DNA of 64,000 nucleotides from Bidens hawaiensis (taxonomy: Eukaryota; Streptophyta; Magnoliopsida; Asterales; Asteraceae): NCBI GenBank assembly GCA_021521415.1, contig JAIQDT010014356.1, positions 62,001 through 126,000 on the forward strand, in the 5' to 3' direction. A program made the position numbers and the translations under genes. Below the pieces are notes generated by a model. That model saw nothing but the letters and a program-made list of their open reading frames with translations, was not told where the DNA came from and searched no databases. Positions 1 through 11,900 of this stretch are shown here, piece after piece; within the stretch, counting starts at the first letter, position 1; each line of letters opens with the position of its first letter.

Positions 1-1773
1 GGCTGCAGTTTCCCTAAGTTCTTCTTCAAGCATCTTTATTCTAGAACTTTCATCACTTTTACCATTTAAAGACTCACTTTTTGAAGCACCGATTTCAGCC
101 GAGTCATTATTGGTTTGAATAACTTTATCTTTATCCACTCTGCTTGGGCTAGTTCCTGAAAACGCACCTGCCTTTGGTAACTGAACAGATTTTAAATGCT
201 TAAGTTTGTTATTGGACACCCTGTCCTCCAGGCGGTTTTCTGTTAGACACAAGTGTGTTGCTTCTTAACTTATCTTGTTTTCTAGAAGCTAAAAATTTAC
301 CAACAAGATTGTCTTCTGATATTTGTTTTTTCTCTTCTTGGGTTCTTTCTTCCTTCTCACTTTCAAAGTTTGAAATTTCATCATGTAAAGGTTCCACATT
401 TATTGGAGATTTATTAACAGAATTAGTTACAACAGGTTGTGGTTTGCTTTTTACATCTTCTTGAAGCACATTGATCTTGTTTTGAGGCTCCACGGTACTT
501 ATTTGAGTCTTGGGCCCTGTTGACTTATTGTGAGACCCCATGGTAGAGTAAGACGACTGAAGAAAGGGGGCAGGGGTAATATGGTCTTTTCGAACTGATG
601 TCATGCTTCTTTCAGGAGGTTTTGAAGAATTGGTATGTGAAGGTTCTGTTCTCGGTGGAAGAGCAGGTGGTTGTACATTCTTACCTTGTTTTGTGCCATC
701 CCCGGAATCCTGCATGCAAACTTAATTATTTACGGAATCCTGCAACAATCTCGATTTGATGAATAATCAAGTAGAGGTGGAGTTTTCGACCCATGTGTAA
801 ACGAGTCAGAATAAGTAACGGTTCAAATGGGTAAACTAAAAGAATTGTCTATAATGGGAACCGGTGGCGGTTTAGTGGGTCAAACAGGTGAAAGTCACCC
901 AAAGCATATTCAAAATCAAAAATATCTATATTATCGTTGTTAATAGTGTGTACCCTTTCAGTTATAATAAAACACTAATTATTATTAAAAAAATCATGTC
1001 AAAACAGACAAAGTCTTTGCGGGCCAGCCTGCCATATATTGGCCTGCGCTAAAATTAACCCCTTTTGACAACCCGCCCATTTGACCACCTCTAACATCAA
1101 GCATATACAATAAGAAACAGCAACACATGAACACAGAAAATAAAGTTCACCATGGTACCTTACGATTTGAATATGACGAGTGTGTATAATCATCTTCATC
1201 ATCGTCTGTAAAAGAAGCTATCCCAAGTTCATTATCATTCTCTTCGTTTGTCACTTCTGATGCAGATTCTTGACCATATTTATCCAATGAAGATTGCTTT
1301 GATAAGCTACTCATAGATGAATTAGTCTCATCTTTATCATTTGACTGTATATTAAGATACAAAACCGGCTGTGCAGCAGATTTAGAACTCTTTTTCCAGC
1401 TGATGGGTACACTAAGATTCAACACATTCTCAATGATTCCATATTCACCAAGATTAAGTAAAGCTGACCCTAATAGTTGATCTTTATTTGGCTTATCTCA
1501 TACAGATGGAACTCTAAATAATTTTTTTGAAACTTTTCGCAATCCTTTTTATCTCTACGTAAGGTTAATGGAAGTATGAAAGATTTGTTGAATTCGACTG
1601 TTGAGTCTATCACATTAGGGGAAAGAAAACCAGATGTCTGTTCACCATTTTCCCATAAAAGTGCTAAAGATTGACTCGTTGGTAACCAAGGCTTAATCTC
1701 TTGTACATGAACAAGATAATTTTACTTGAACTGAACCGTCTTTCCGGTGTTTGGATCTCAAACCAAGAACCAT
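1..1773 (-). pseudogene. Plant NT-C2 (EEIG1/EHBP1-type) coiled-coil protein, 5' part, frameshifted
   Basis: Seen: the minus strand from the ATG at 1773 reads MVLGLRSKHRKDG, then V-N-Y-L-V-H-V-Q-E-I-K-P-W, a WENG block and an LPLTLRRD block, followed by QLLGSALLNLGEYG and AAQPVLYLNIQ. This is the N-terminal C2-like domain of the plant family that includes Arabidopsis AT2G42320 (recognised from memory). Exon 1 is 1159-1773 with donor AAG|GTACC; exon 2 starts at 710 after TTTGCATGCAG, and the splice is phase 0. Exon 2 is Ser/Lys-rich and ends at the window edge in MLEEELRE, the start of the family coiled coil. Three 1-bp indels break the frame: an extra A near 1720-1723, a missing base near 1496-1502 and an extra base near 228-233. 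Two lie in or near short homopolymers, so assembly error is possible; otherwise it is a young pseudogene that kept its introns. The molecular role of the family is poorly known. Confidence 0.75.
772..1093. mobile_element. hAT-type MITE in the intron of the NT-C2 gene
   Basis: The ends are TAGAGGTGGAGTTTTCG on the left and the inverse of TAGAGGTGGTCAAATGGG on the right. They are flanked by imperfect 8-bp repeats TAATCAAG and ACATCAAG (6 of 8 match). The 322-bp length, TIR start and 8-bp duplication fit a non-autonomous hAT element. It lies wholly within the intron between the two visible exons, so it need not damage the protein. Confidence 0.65.
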
Positions 1774-1840
1774 GGTTTTAAGATGTTCCTATAAATAGTT
1801 GAATACTCTTGTCAGGGATATTGTTCCAAATTACAACGCA

Positions 1841-3125
1841 TCTGCAATAACAAGACTTTAATCAACACTGCATGTATCAACAATTCAGAATCATACAAAC
1901 AAATTTGAACATTAGGTGTACTGTACGTAGGGTTGTAAATAAAGCGAACTGAACAAGGCCTTGTTCATGTTCATCCGTTAAGCTTCTAGCAAACAAACAA
2001 ATGGTTCACGAACAGCTAACCAAATGGAATTTCTTTTTCGTGTTCATTCGTTGAGGAAATGAACTTGTACGTGAACCGTTCACGAACAAACACAAACTAA
2101 CAAAAAACAACGTTTTATTTGATTCAGCTAACCGGAAATGGTCAGTGTCAAGGGTTCGGTCCAGTTACCAAGTTTGTGTCGGTGTTTTTTAACATTCATA
2201 TTCATATATTAATTTTATATATAAACTAATCACATAATACTCATATATAATATTGTTTTATAGTTAATAATTTTGCTTAAATTATATAATAAGATTGGAA
2301 AAGTCATTAAAAACTTTAATGAACAAACATAAACAGACAAACAAACATTAACGAACATAAATGGACGTTAAACGAACACATTATCGAACATTCATTGAAC
2401 AAACATGGTCTCTGTTCACTCATTTAGTTAAACGAACAAAAATTCTTGTTCATGTTCGTTCACTTATTAAACGAACGAACTTCCCTCCGAACAGTTCGTC
2501 TGATGTTTGGTTCATTTACAGCCCTAAGTGTACATATAGATTTCATTTAGGCAAATTTGCAAACACTTGGTGCACATTTTTTAAGCACATGGATCTTTAT
2601 ATGATCCTCGCAAATTTATCAAATCGGAAGAACAGAAAGCCCAATATAAAGAAAAAGGTAATTTTTTTGTTTAATCATTAAGCAAATTTAACTTCTGAAC
2701 CTTTTAGCAAAATCCACATGAAATCGAACAGATGAACTTGATTTGAGGTCGAAAGGAGTAAAAGATTGAGATACACATGCAACATAATCAAAACACAATA
2801 CAAGACACATCAAATCCACAACCATAATGGTGATCGATCCATCTAAGTCACCAGCTGAAAGATAAACTGGTCAAACAATAACAAGACTTTAATAGCTGCA
2901 TGTATCAGAATCAAACAAACAGATTTGAAAATTAAGCGTACATTTCATTCAGGCATTTTTACAAACACCTGGCGTGCATCCAAAAGACAAAGTTATCATT
3001 TTTCCAATTAAAGAACATGGATCTTTATATTATTCAGCAAATTGTAAGAAACATAAAGCCCAAATAATGATATAGAGAAAAAGGTTAAATCTTGCGTTAA
3101 ATAATAATGCAAATTTAACTAAATC
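1841..3125. repeat. Segmental duplication in the leader intron
   Basis: The sequence at 1841-1927 plus 2527-2700 (AACAAGACTTTAAT, GCATGTATCA, ACATGGATCTTTATAT, AAAGCCCAA, GCAAATTTAAC in order) recurs in the same order and orientation at 2872-3125. The first copy is split by the MITE at 1928-2526. The copies are clearly diverged by small indels and substitutions. Confidence 0.7.
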
Positions 3126-3440
3126 AAGCAGCAAGATGGATTAATGATGAGTTGAAAAGGTACCAAATGTGATTTGGGTATAATGGGTTGTTGCAATATG
3201 AAACTGTTGTGCAATTTGAATATTGTTTGAAACGTGTTATGAATCTATATGTGCTTTGCTTTAGCTTGGTGTTTGGTTCAAAGAGATGAAGATGCAAAGA
3301 AGAGAGAGAGAGAAAGATGAAAGTCTTCTACTACTTTCAAAACCGCTTTCTGCAGCTCCATCAAAATCAACAGTAAAAGTTAATTTAACTATTCTTTCTG
3401 CCGGTAATACCGTAACTTAAATACTATATTATAAGTTCAC
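1853..3440 (-). promoter_or_regulatory. Candidate 5' leader, leader intron and promoter of the NT-C2 gene
   Basis: Reading the minus strand, TTGTTATTGCAG ending near 1853 looks like a 3' splice site 80 bp upstream of the ATG, so the 5' UTR probably has an intron. A pyrimidine-rich CTTTCTCTCTCTCT leader-like tract lies at 3300-3320 and a TATAATATAG-like box near 3425. The putative leader intron contains a segmental duplication and a MITE. No transcript evidence is available here. Confidence 0.4.
1928..2526. mobile_element. hAT-type MITE (TAGGGYTGTAAAT ends)
   Basis: Ends TAGGGTTGTAAAT and ATTTACAGCCCTA are inverted with one mismatch. Flanking octamers ACTGTACG and AGTGTACA match at 6 of 8. 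The 599-bp body is rich in GAACAAAC / GTTCGTT motifs, typical of one group of plant hAT MITEs. A second copy of the surrounding sequence at 2930-2960 lacks the element and serves as the empty site. Confidence 0.7.
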
Positions 3441-3550
3441 TTTGAATATGTATAAATAATGATTTTGACATTTTCATCTGGTATCTAAAAAGTTTTTTTT
3501 TTTTTTTTAGATTTATGAATTATAAAATTTTGTTTATAGTTATTTATATA

Positions 3551-3879
3551 CTAGTTTTTATCCCCCGTAATACGGGGATTGTTTTATATTATTAGTTCTA
3601 ATATTTATTTATTTTTTGAATTTATATTTTTTTATTGTATTAAAGTTAATAATATACTTATGGTTTGATGATAAATTATTTCACAAATAAATGAAATGCT
3701 ATAACTCGGTTTAAAAGCTATATGGTTTTGATGAGACTCAAGAACCGTTTATTTTTTTTACTATAAAATTGGTTTTTAATTATAAATAATATTTATGAAA
3801 GTTAATAATATACTTATGGTTTGATGAGACCTAAGACCCGTTTATTTTTTTTACTATAAAATTGGTTTTTTAATTTAAA

Positions 3880-3913
<34 letters not shown>

Positions 3914-4189
3914 CTTTTTTAAAATAAATAAGCTATTAATTTTTAGTATATCCTATTTTATAGGATTTTTACATCAGTAATTTGGTGAGAATAATTTTTA
4001 ATTTAATGAGAAGTTATAACCCGTTTAAGGAATATCTGGGTTTGGTAAGACCCATACATATGAATTCGGGTCAAATGCATGAGAAATCTTCATTTAAAAA
4101 TCAAACAATTCTGGTTACTCCAAAAAAAGTGGGAGCGACCATATCGTGACACGTAGGATTTTTATGTTTTCGTTTATATATATTATAGA
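3551..4189 (-). mobile_element. Non-autonomous Helitron, 639 bp
   Basis: On the minus strand it starts with TCTATAATATATATAAACG after an A (4190) and ends with a hairpin CCCCGTATTACGGGGG, a short spacer and CTAG next to T (3551). A-TC...hairpin-CTAG-T is the Helitron signature, with no target duplication. The interior is AT-rich, includes a (TA)n run at about 3885-3911, and has no gene. Confidence 0.7.
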
Positions 4190-4357
4190 TTATGAATCCA
4201 TAAGGTATGTTATTATGTATACTATTAAAGTTAACTTTTTTGTTGTATTTTTGAACCACATGTGTATTACACGGGCTCTATCCTAATAAGTTATAAAGTG
4301 TTTTGACACGTTAAAGTTAAAGGTTCTGAGTGGATACGTTAAAAGTTACAACTTTTA

Positions 4358-4536
4358 GGGGGTGTTTGGGAGTGCTTATATTTACCATCTTATAACTTAT
4401 AAACTTTTTGAAAAGTAATAAGGTGTTTAGGATTGCTTATATTGTGAGAGAGAAAATTTCATAAGTTACACTGTTGTAACTTATTAACTTAATGAAAAGT
4501 TATAAGGAGGTAAAATAAGAAATCCTAAACACCCCC
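4358..4536. mobile_element. Tourist-like (PIF/Harbinger) MITE
   Basis: Starts GGGGGTGTTTGGGAG and ends CCTAAACACCCCC, flanked by TTA on both sides (4355-4357 and 4537-4539). The 179-bp length and TTA duplication fit a Tourist MITE. A second, partial copy of its right end (AAGAAATCCCAAACACCCCC) follows at 4540-4601, suggesting an abutting or duplicated insertion. Confidence 0.7.
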
Positions 4537-4601
4537 TTAACGTATAACTTATTACTTATATAAGTCATAAGGAGGTTAAATAAGAAATCCCAAACACCCC
4601 C

Positions 4602-6600
4602 ATAATATATTTTTTTTAAACCCAAGCCCACATAGAAACCTGTCAAACGAAGGTTCAGTGCGATAAAATCTAATTGAGATTAGATTCAATTTAAGAAATT
4701 GCGTTTATCCGTCTAAATATTCACTTCATTTCTAATGCCACTTGTGCTAAAGATCATTTGCAACGCAAGTCTATATAATAATAAATAACCTTGGTTACTA
4801 ATTTGATTTAATACTTAGGTTGATCCGAAATAATGTTTTAAATTCAGACGGATTTAATGTTAGGTTTTAATAACCATGTTGCGTTTGAACATTATTTATA
4901 GACCTTTATTAAAACATATTTTAGTCAAATATTGTATTTCTAGAACATAAAGTACGTCGTATAAATTTCCAGGTTGATATATTCCGACTAATAATAATGA
5001 TAAATATCTATGACATCTTTTAGTGAAAGAAAATGAAAGGTGAGCCAAAATAACAATTATTACTTCTATGTAATAATCGTTGATTAGAGAAAAGCAATCT
5101 GATTCAAAAACTAATAAAAAAAGAGCTTATTTGAGGTTCTTTTTGTGTTTGATTGGGTATTACATGTGATTTATCATGCAGGTTATGGCTTGATAAAAAT
5201 TGTTAAAACATAAAATCAATAGTAATTAGTAGTTAACACAAGAAGTATATTTAAAACTAAAAGTTAGCAATTACTCCTCCATAACACCAAAAATATATTT
5301 AAGTTTTTATAGTTTGTTTTTAGGAAAAAAAATGTAGCACTACAAAAATAAATCTTAGCGGTCATGCTGATATTGAAAAGTTAACAGTAAGATTAGGTGA
5401 TATTGAGGTTGACGGGCACCACTCCACCTTCGTCTAAGCCACTAACCATCCTTTCTACCATAACACATTCTTGGCGCCGCCTATCTCTCCTCTCTCTCTC
5501 GCCAATCTATTCATGCCTAAAATAGCTTTATTTATGAGGTTCACCTTCGGTTCAACCAATTATTTTTTTTTAATAACTTGTAATAACTCTTCATAACATT
5601 TGTTTTTTTAATTAGTTAGTACCTAACAGAGACGTGGAGATTTGACTAATATTTCCATAATCTGAGTGAATGATGAAAGTGTTTTTTTGATATATGTAAA
5701 ATGATATAACACATTCTTGAGTAAATGACAAACAATATATTATAGGTAGTTTAACAAACTATATTGTTTTTGTACATAAACGCATGAATACAGGTAACTA
5801 AATTTCGTTATATGCAACGTCAAGGTTAGCATATATGATTTATTTATTATTTATTTTATTAAAAAACATATTGAAGAAAAGAATAATAAAATCATTGATA
5901 GACCGACCTTAGAAAAACAATATTATGGAGTTGTTGACAAAAGTTCAAAGAAGATTGTTGAAGCATCCACATTGTCGAGCTAGAAATTTGTGGTGTTCAT
6001 TATCCCGTCCTATGTCACAATGTGCGGTGTTCAATTAGAAATATTATAAGTTCCAAAAACTCATATTCTAAGTTTAGTCTACATCCAAAAATATAACGAT
6101 TATTATAGTTTAGTTTTAAAAATAATAAAAGTTGTTTAAATATTTCTTATCGAGTGAAAAATGAGATTTTTTTTCTTCATTAAACATAAAATATTTAACG
6201 GGATTACTAGATTGGCATGATCGATATATGTATAGCTCCGCTCCACACACAATAATAAAATAAAATACCTTCTAGGCATTAAAAGTTCAATGTAATCACA
6301 ATAAAACTCTATTTATGGATATTTAGAAGTCGGGATATTTATAATGACTAGAGGTTGTCTTGTTTTGTCGTGTTGCGCTGGTGTTTTATCTTGTTGGCTT
6401 TTAATAAAGTTATTAAAGAGTTACTAAAGTACATGGACAATAGTGTAAATTAAATTAAAGTTTGGAGTGTTATGAAAAACCTATAACTTGTTTAAAAACT
6501 TGTTCACGTAAGGTTTAAACCTACATTTCTTATTTAAACAAATTGAAACACAACAGCTTCACGCCACACCAAATACATTTCTTATTTAAACATTTATTTG
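4602..6600. other. AT-rich intergenic DNA, no gene seen
   Basis: No long open frame, RNA gene or clear element end was recognised. A CT-rich patch at 5480-5500 is the only compositional feature. Confidence 0.5.
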
Positions 6601-6689
6601 ATTGACATCGGACCTCGCCCAAAGGGGGGGTTGGGGAGGGGTTGTTCCTCCGAATAGACATGGGCCATAAGCAAGATGGACTACGGCTT

Positions 6690-7023
6690 TGGGCCCGACC
6701 TTCTTTTTTTTAGAACGACCAACTAAGTAACGCTGGGTACTCCGTACGCGGCCCCATCGGTTAAAGGTAGCCCGAGCCGGCCACTAGTCCGGACGAACGG
6801 AGCCCCTAGCGGTTCACCTATTAAGGAATTCACCGGATAAAACCCGACCTCCACGCCCGCCAAATGGCACGACAGCGAGGAGCCAGTAAAACCGGGTGAG
6901 ATCAGGACTCGAACCCTGGCAAGCCAGGGTCATCCCTCATATCTCCAATATAAATTGGTGATAGTGAGGTTTGAACCCCTTATCTCTCACTTGTAAAGTG
7001 AGTGCTCTACCATTGAACCACAT
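6690..7023 (-). mobile_element. tRNA-derived SINE-like sequence
   Basis: On the minus strand, from 7023, GTGGTTCAATGGTAGAGCAC (A-box-like), a short stem-loop and GGTTCAAACCTC (B-box-like) resemble a degenerate tRNA. A second perfect B box GGTTCGAGTCC lies near 6910. A GC-rich body follows, ending in a run of A (T8 at 6703-6710 on plus). This fits a Pol III SINE in minus orientation, or a tRNA pseudogene next to a SINE. No flanking target duplication was identified. Confidence 0.45.
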
Positions 7024-7165
7024 CTAAAATACTCAAATCTTTTTCTATTTTTAAAAAAATTATATATATTTAAAGTAATATGTTTAGATTATACATCTAG
7101 TTGATGTACATCAAATTTCCTTAGTTCCGTGAAAACTATTAAACTTCAAGTCTTGAAAATAACAC

Positions 7166-8027
7166 TGAAGAAACACTAGGTGACCCCGACAGATTAAGGA
7201 TAATCTTAGGGTTAAGTAGATGTTTCCCACGAGGGTTAGGTTCGGCAAAGATGGCTATTCTTCTCAACCTGCAAAACAGACACCGTAAGCTCGTCATTGA
7301 GAGGGGGGGTCCTCCTTGTGACCACCCTCCGGTGTGAGAATCAGATTAGGTTGCTCTGAATATAAGTGTATATAGAGAGAAATAGCTAGAGAGAAGATGA
7401 TGATACCGTTCCAAGGTGTTGGAGTATTTATAGCCGAATGTAGGTTTCCAAGCAGGTACGGCCAGCTGTGTATAATATTCCTTTTCCACCAACTATAGGC
7501 TACGTTCGTGCCACGATGGGAGTTGGTGGGTAGGCAGCGACTGATAGTGATATTTTGTACAGAAGCGTGCTCCTCCTCGTACTATTGTCAGTGAGCTGTC
7601 ACCTTGTGATTGGTTCATGGGTTGCTTTTGTCAGATCTTGTCTATTTTGTCCATACCTTGGTAGGTATAGTACAAAAGATCTTCTAAAAGCGTGCGGACT
7701 GGCTCTTTTGGGCGGGAATATTCCCGCCCTGCTCATTCCTTCTTCAGGTGACATTGCTGAAATATATTGGAGTTAGTGCCTTATGTGTGTAGCCTTACTG
7801 TTAGTGCGGGTAGCCTTCCTTCTTGGCTTGTACCCACAGCTGCGGGAACATGCAGGGTACTGTACCAAGGGAGGCTTTCCTGCGGGGACAGCTGGCTTAC
7901 TGCGTGTAAGGTCTTCATCTCTCTGAGCATGGTGGGTCCTGCGGATCCAGCTGGTCTTTGCGCAGACGTACCTCTTCAAGGTGAGTCTTGCGGGTCCAAC
8001 TGAGCTTTGCGGGGACCTACCTCTTCA
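7166..8027 (-). repeat. Element A 3' LTR
   Basis: 862-bp LTR, TG...CA. On the minus strand it follows the polypurine tract at 8028-8045. Short open frames inside it (7555-8003) are LTR sequence, not genes. Confidence 0.9.
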
Positions 8028-8419
8028 AGTCCCCCCAGTCCATTGTTCTTCTCATGAATTGTTAATAAGTGAGGGGAACTTTTGGACTTTAAGCAAGGGG
8101 TTTTAAAGAGGGGTTTTCGTTTTTTAAGGTTCTCCGCGGGGATTCTTCCCGCGGTTTTCCTAATGTCACTTGCAGAAAATTCCCGACTTTTCTGCCTGAT
8201 CTTTGGGTATGATGCGGGTAGGTGTAACCTCTTCGCAAGTCGGGAGCGTTGAGTTTCACTTGTGTAGATTCTCCATGAGGTTTTGGTAGTTTTAGACATA
8301 GTGATCAGTTATGCTAAACAACCAATTCCACCTTGGAGCTTCAAACAATCTAGTTCTCAACGTTCCCGCCATGCGGGGATGTTATCTCTCATTCCGCAAG
8401 CATGACCCATAAGATCCTT

Positions 8420-8515
8420 CTTGGCTTCAATTCCCTGCAAGTGCTAAGTATGTGAAGGGTTTCACCTTGACACTGTACCCACACTTGTCTTACGGTTTCT
8501 TGCTTTCCAAGGTAA
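8420..8515 (+). repeat. Single ancestral unit of the 97-bp repeat
   Basis: GGCTTCAATTCCCTGC...GTGAAGGGTTTCACCTTG...TCTTACGGTTTCTTG occurs once here. The matching position in element B carries four tandem copies, so the array was expanded in B's lineage. Confidence 0.7.
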
Positions 8516-8694
8516 GGGGTATATTCCCTCTTATTTTTGAATCTTTTTGAAATTCGAAGGGTTGGTGAAAGGATAAGGACAGTCCAAACGGTTGAAAGGA
8601 CGTTGGCGTCTTCTGACGGTTTCAGGACGTGCAGGAAGTTATGACGACGTGACAGCATGTGGTCAATCAGGACGCTTTTTTCAGGCGCGTGGGC

Positions 8695-8958
8695 GTGAGT
8701 TTCATGGCACGCGCCCTTTTGACACCTGTTGCCAGCTTACTTTATCCACACGTGTCGCCGTGTCATTGCTCCTGCGCCTTCTCTCTCATCCGCATTAAAT
8801 TCATCGCATTCATTGCGATGAGTATATAAGGTGGAGAGGGTGTATCTCGTCCCATACCTTCACTTCACTCTTCTTCTCCCTTTAAGCGATTTCCGGCGAA
8901 TACTCATCTTTTCCGGCGAGCATTCTCCTGAAACCGCTTTCTTTCTTAACATTAAAAA
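8695..8958 (+). promoter_or_regulatory. Promoter of the antisense gene in element A
   Basis: TATATAA at 8823-8829 lies 130 bp upstream of the ATG at 8959, followed by a CTTCACTCTTCTTCTCCC-type leader. The same arrangement is found in element B (39426), which supports a genuine promoter within the retrotransposon interior. Confidence 0.6.
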
Positions 8959-11900
8959 ATGTCTTCTCATGACCCAGAGGTTAACGTCGAGGAGTCCGAC
9001 GTTTTCCTTGAGAACCCGACGTCCACGTCCGATAAGGACGATAACAGTACTGCTGGCGAGTGTCAGTGTACTCTTTCTGTCGATGTATACCATTATATCG
9101 TCAAGAAGTTCATGCTGGAGCCCTATGAGCCAGAGTTCCCGTAGGCCGACCAGACGGTGTACGACGCCCCTAAGGGCAAGATAGGGGTTTACGCTTCGTT
9201 CTTCTTATATGGGAATCTAAGATTCCCATTAACGAAGTTCGTATACCGTGTTTTGGAGAAACACGGTGTTCATTTGACGGAGGTGCACCCAATGGCAGTT
9301 GCTAAAGTTCGCCATTTTGGATGGGTGTGCCGTATTTTGGGTATCGAGCCTCTAGTCGACCGCCTGATGACCTTCTACACTTGGAGGTGCATCCAGGGTT
9401 GGTATACCCTTGTCACCCGGATCAAGGGTTTGAAGATCTGCGCTACTGAGCGTAGTCTTCATTCTTGGAAGTGGAGTTTTTCTACATCTCCGCTCGTGTC
9501 GTTCCGATCGCGATGTCGTTCAAGAATGGGAGGGCACTTCCTAACCTTCCGGCCTCCAATTACCAGAAGACGGAATGGTTCACCAAGATTTCCCAGATTC
9601 GGACTCCTGTTTATCGCTTCGCGGAGTCTGGGATGGTCATGCTTGGGATGAGCCGCGTGTGGAAGGATGCCGGGTCTGGGACGCCGCAAATACCCATCGC
9701 TCTTGAATACGGTTTGAACTATATTCCTTATGGTATGCTCCGTCTTTTGTGTTGGTTTAGGATTTTCTTCTAACATTGTTCTTTTTATTTCAGAGGGGAA
9801 CGACTTACAGTCGCTCTTGCACCCGCGGGAGACTGGTGGTCCCGCGCGGTTGGGTACTCGTGATCTTGTGAGAACGAGTTGCCCATTTTGGAGCAGACTG
9901 CGGATAGATTCGTAAAGGTCTACCCGCCAGGCCACGAGATTTTTAGCGCCACTCGGCCAGGTAAGGAGTTCTTTAATCCTCGTCCTCTTCATGCTCAAAC
10001 TTCTGCTGGAATTCCCCTAATCTTGTCATCTTCTGATGAGGGATCCACAGATGGGCCTTTAATTGTGAGGAAAAAGAAGGCAGCTGGCGCAAAAGGCAAA
10101 ACGAAGGTTGCCACCTTCGTTGACTTGGGGAATCAGTCTGATTCCGGGACTGAAAGTGAGGAGGCGGCGGGGAACCTTGGTGGTGGACACGAGGCCATTG
10201 TCTCAGAGGCTGCGACAACGGCTGTCACTTCCGAGCCACCAAGCGTTGCGAAGGTGACTGGCGTTAAGAGGCCAGTTTCATCGGGTCCATCTCCGCCTGT
10301 CAGGGCTTTCAAGATCAAGAAAACTAGTAAGTATACTTTTTGTGTACCTTTTCCGCATTTCCTTCCGCCTTTGTTTTTTATATCTTTGGTTTTTCTTTAT
10401 GCAGGAGTGGACTTATCTGCTTTTGAGAGCGGTGCGGGAGGAAGTGGTTCAGGACCCACGACGATAGGTTTGGTCAACCTATCCTAGGCGATGACCCAGG
10501 CGGCTGCGCCTGTTTCTGGTATTGGTTCAGTTGCTTATACTGTTGAAGCAACTGTTCCGGTTATGACGTCATCTGTCATGGCTGCTGTGCCGACGATGGC
10601 GTCCAGTTTCGTTGCTGCGTTGAGCAGTTCAACTTCTCTGCCGGCCGTCAGTGCCATCTTTACTACATCATTCACCGGACCGGCGGTGACTTTTTCTGCG
10701 AGCTCATCTGCAGCGGCTACCACGGTTATGAGTTCATCTCCGATGGTCTCTACCTCAGTGGCTTCTACAGTGTCAACGACTACGTCCTTGGCCGGTTCTT
10801 CAGGTATGTTTAGAGTTGGGACCTCTAGACTTACCTCTGTTAATGAGGGAGTCCAACCTTTGCCTCCTTCCCATCTCCTTGACCTCTTGGATGGATATCC
10901 TTTAGGTTCGGGTGATGGGTTTAGCGGCTATCGGCCTTTAGGTTTAGCGGATATCCTTTAGGTTTAGCGGCTATCGGCCTGTTATCGACCCTACAGATGC
11001 GTGGGGTTACTTTGGCCTGTTATCCCTCAGTCATTTTTTCTTAACTGTTTTTTGTTGTTGCAGTTTCAGATTCCAATGAGGTCTATGCCCCAAGGTGGAA
11101 AATCCGCCGAGGCACGACTCTCAAGACGGCTGCAGACTGCGTCGACTGGGCGCGCCATGCCGCTCCAAGTGGTGCATTGGGGGAGGCAATGGTTAGTTAC
11201 CAGGAAGGCCGGTTGTCGACTGGGCGCGCCATGCCGCTCCAAGTGGTGCATTGGGGGAGGCAATGGTTAGTTACCAGGAAGGCCGGTTGTCCACTGAGCT
11301 CTGGATTCTTCTCGCCCGGATGCAGCCGCGTGTCGAGTTACTTTGTCGTGAAAACGACAAGTTAAGGACTGCGCGTAGCTTGGAGAGGGCTCAGGTGCGA
11401 TCACTGAGAGAAGAAAATAAGAAGCGTGCCGCCACCGCTGCTGAGAAGGAAAAGGCCTTCAAGGATCTTGAGGCCGAAATCCAAGCTAGGCATGAGGCCC
11501 GTTCCAAGGCTACCCAAGCTGTTAACGAACATCTTAGGTTGGCCAAGGAAACTGCGCGCAATGCGATTGAAAGGGCCACCAAAGCTGAAGCTGTTGTTGA
11601 GCCTCTACGCGCTGAAAATGAAGAATTAAAAGCTAAACTGGAGAAGCTTCAGCAGGCTCATGAGGCTTTGGCTTTGGAGGATGCCAAGAAGCTACAGGAG
11701 CTCTTGGATCAGAAGGGTTTGCTTGATCGCACTGAGCGCAAGCTTAAAAGCGTTGAGGAGGCTGCTGCCAAAAAAGTGCTGCTTGCCAACTTAAACAAGA
11801 ATGAGGCCGAACGCACACGCGATCAAGCTCACGCTACCCTTCAAGAGGCTCTGTCCAATAAGGATTGGCTTCTACGAGAAGCGTTGCCGCAGGTACGCAT

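Noticed and set aside
4197..4287. A further tiny Helitron ending CTAAT after a CACATGTGTATTACACGGG hairpin
   Set aside because: The hairpin is imperfect and no convincing 5' end was found.
6950..7023. Functional tRNA gene
   Set aside because: A- and B-box-like motifs are present, but the acceptor stem does not close and a SINE-like body follows.
7555..8299. Small ORFs at the left edge of element A
   Set aside because: They lie in the LTR and the adjacent untranslated interior; the same frames recur in the other LTR.
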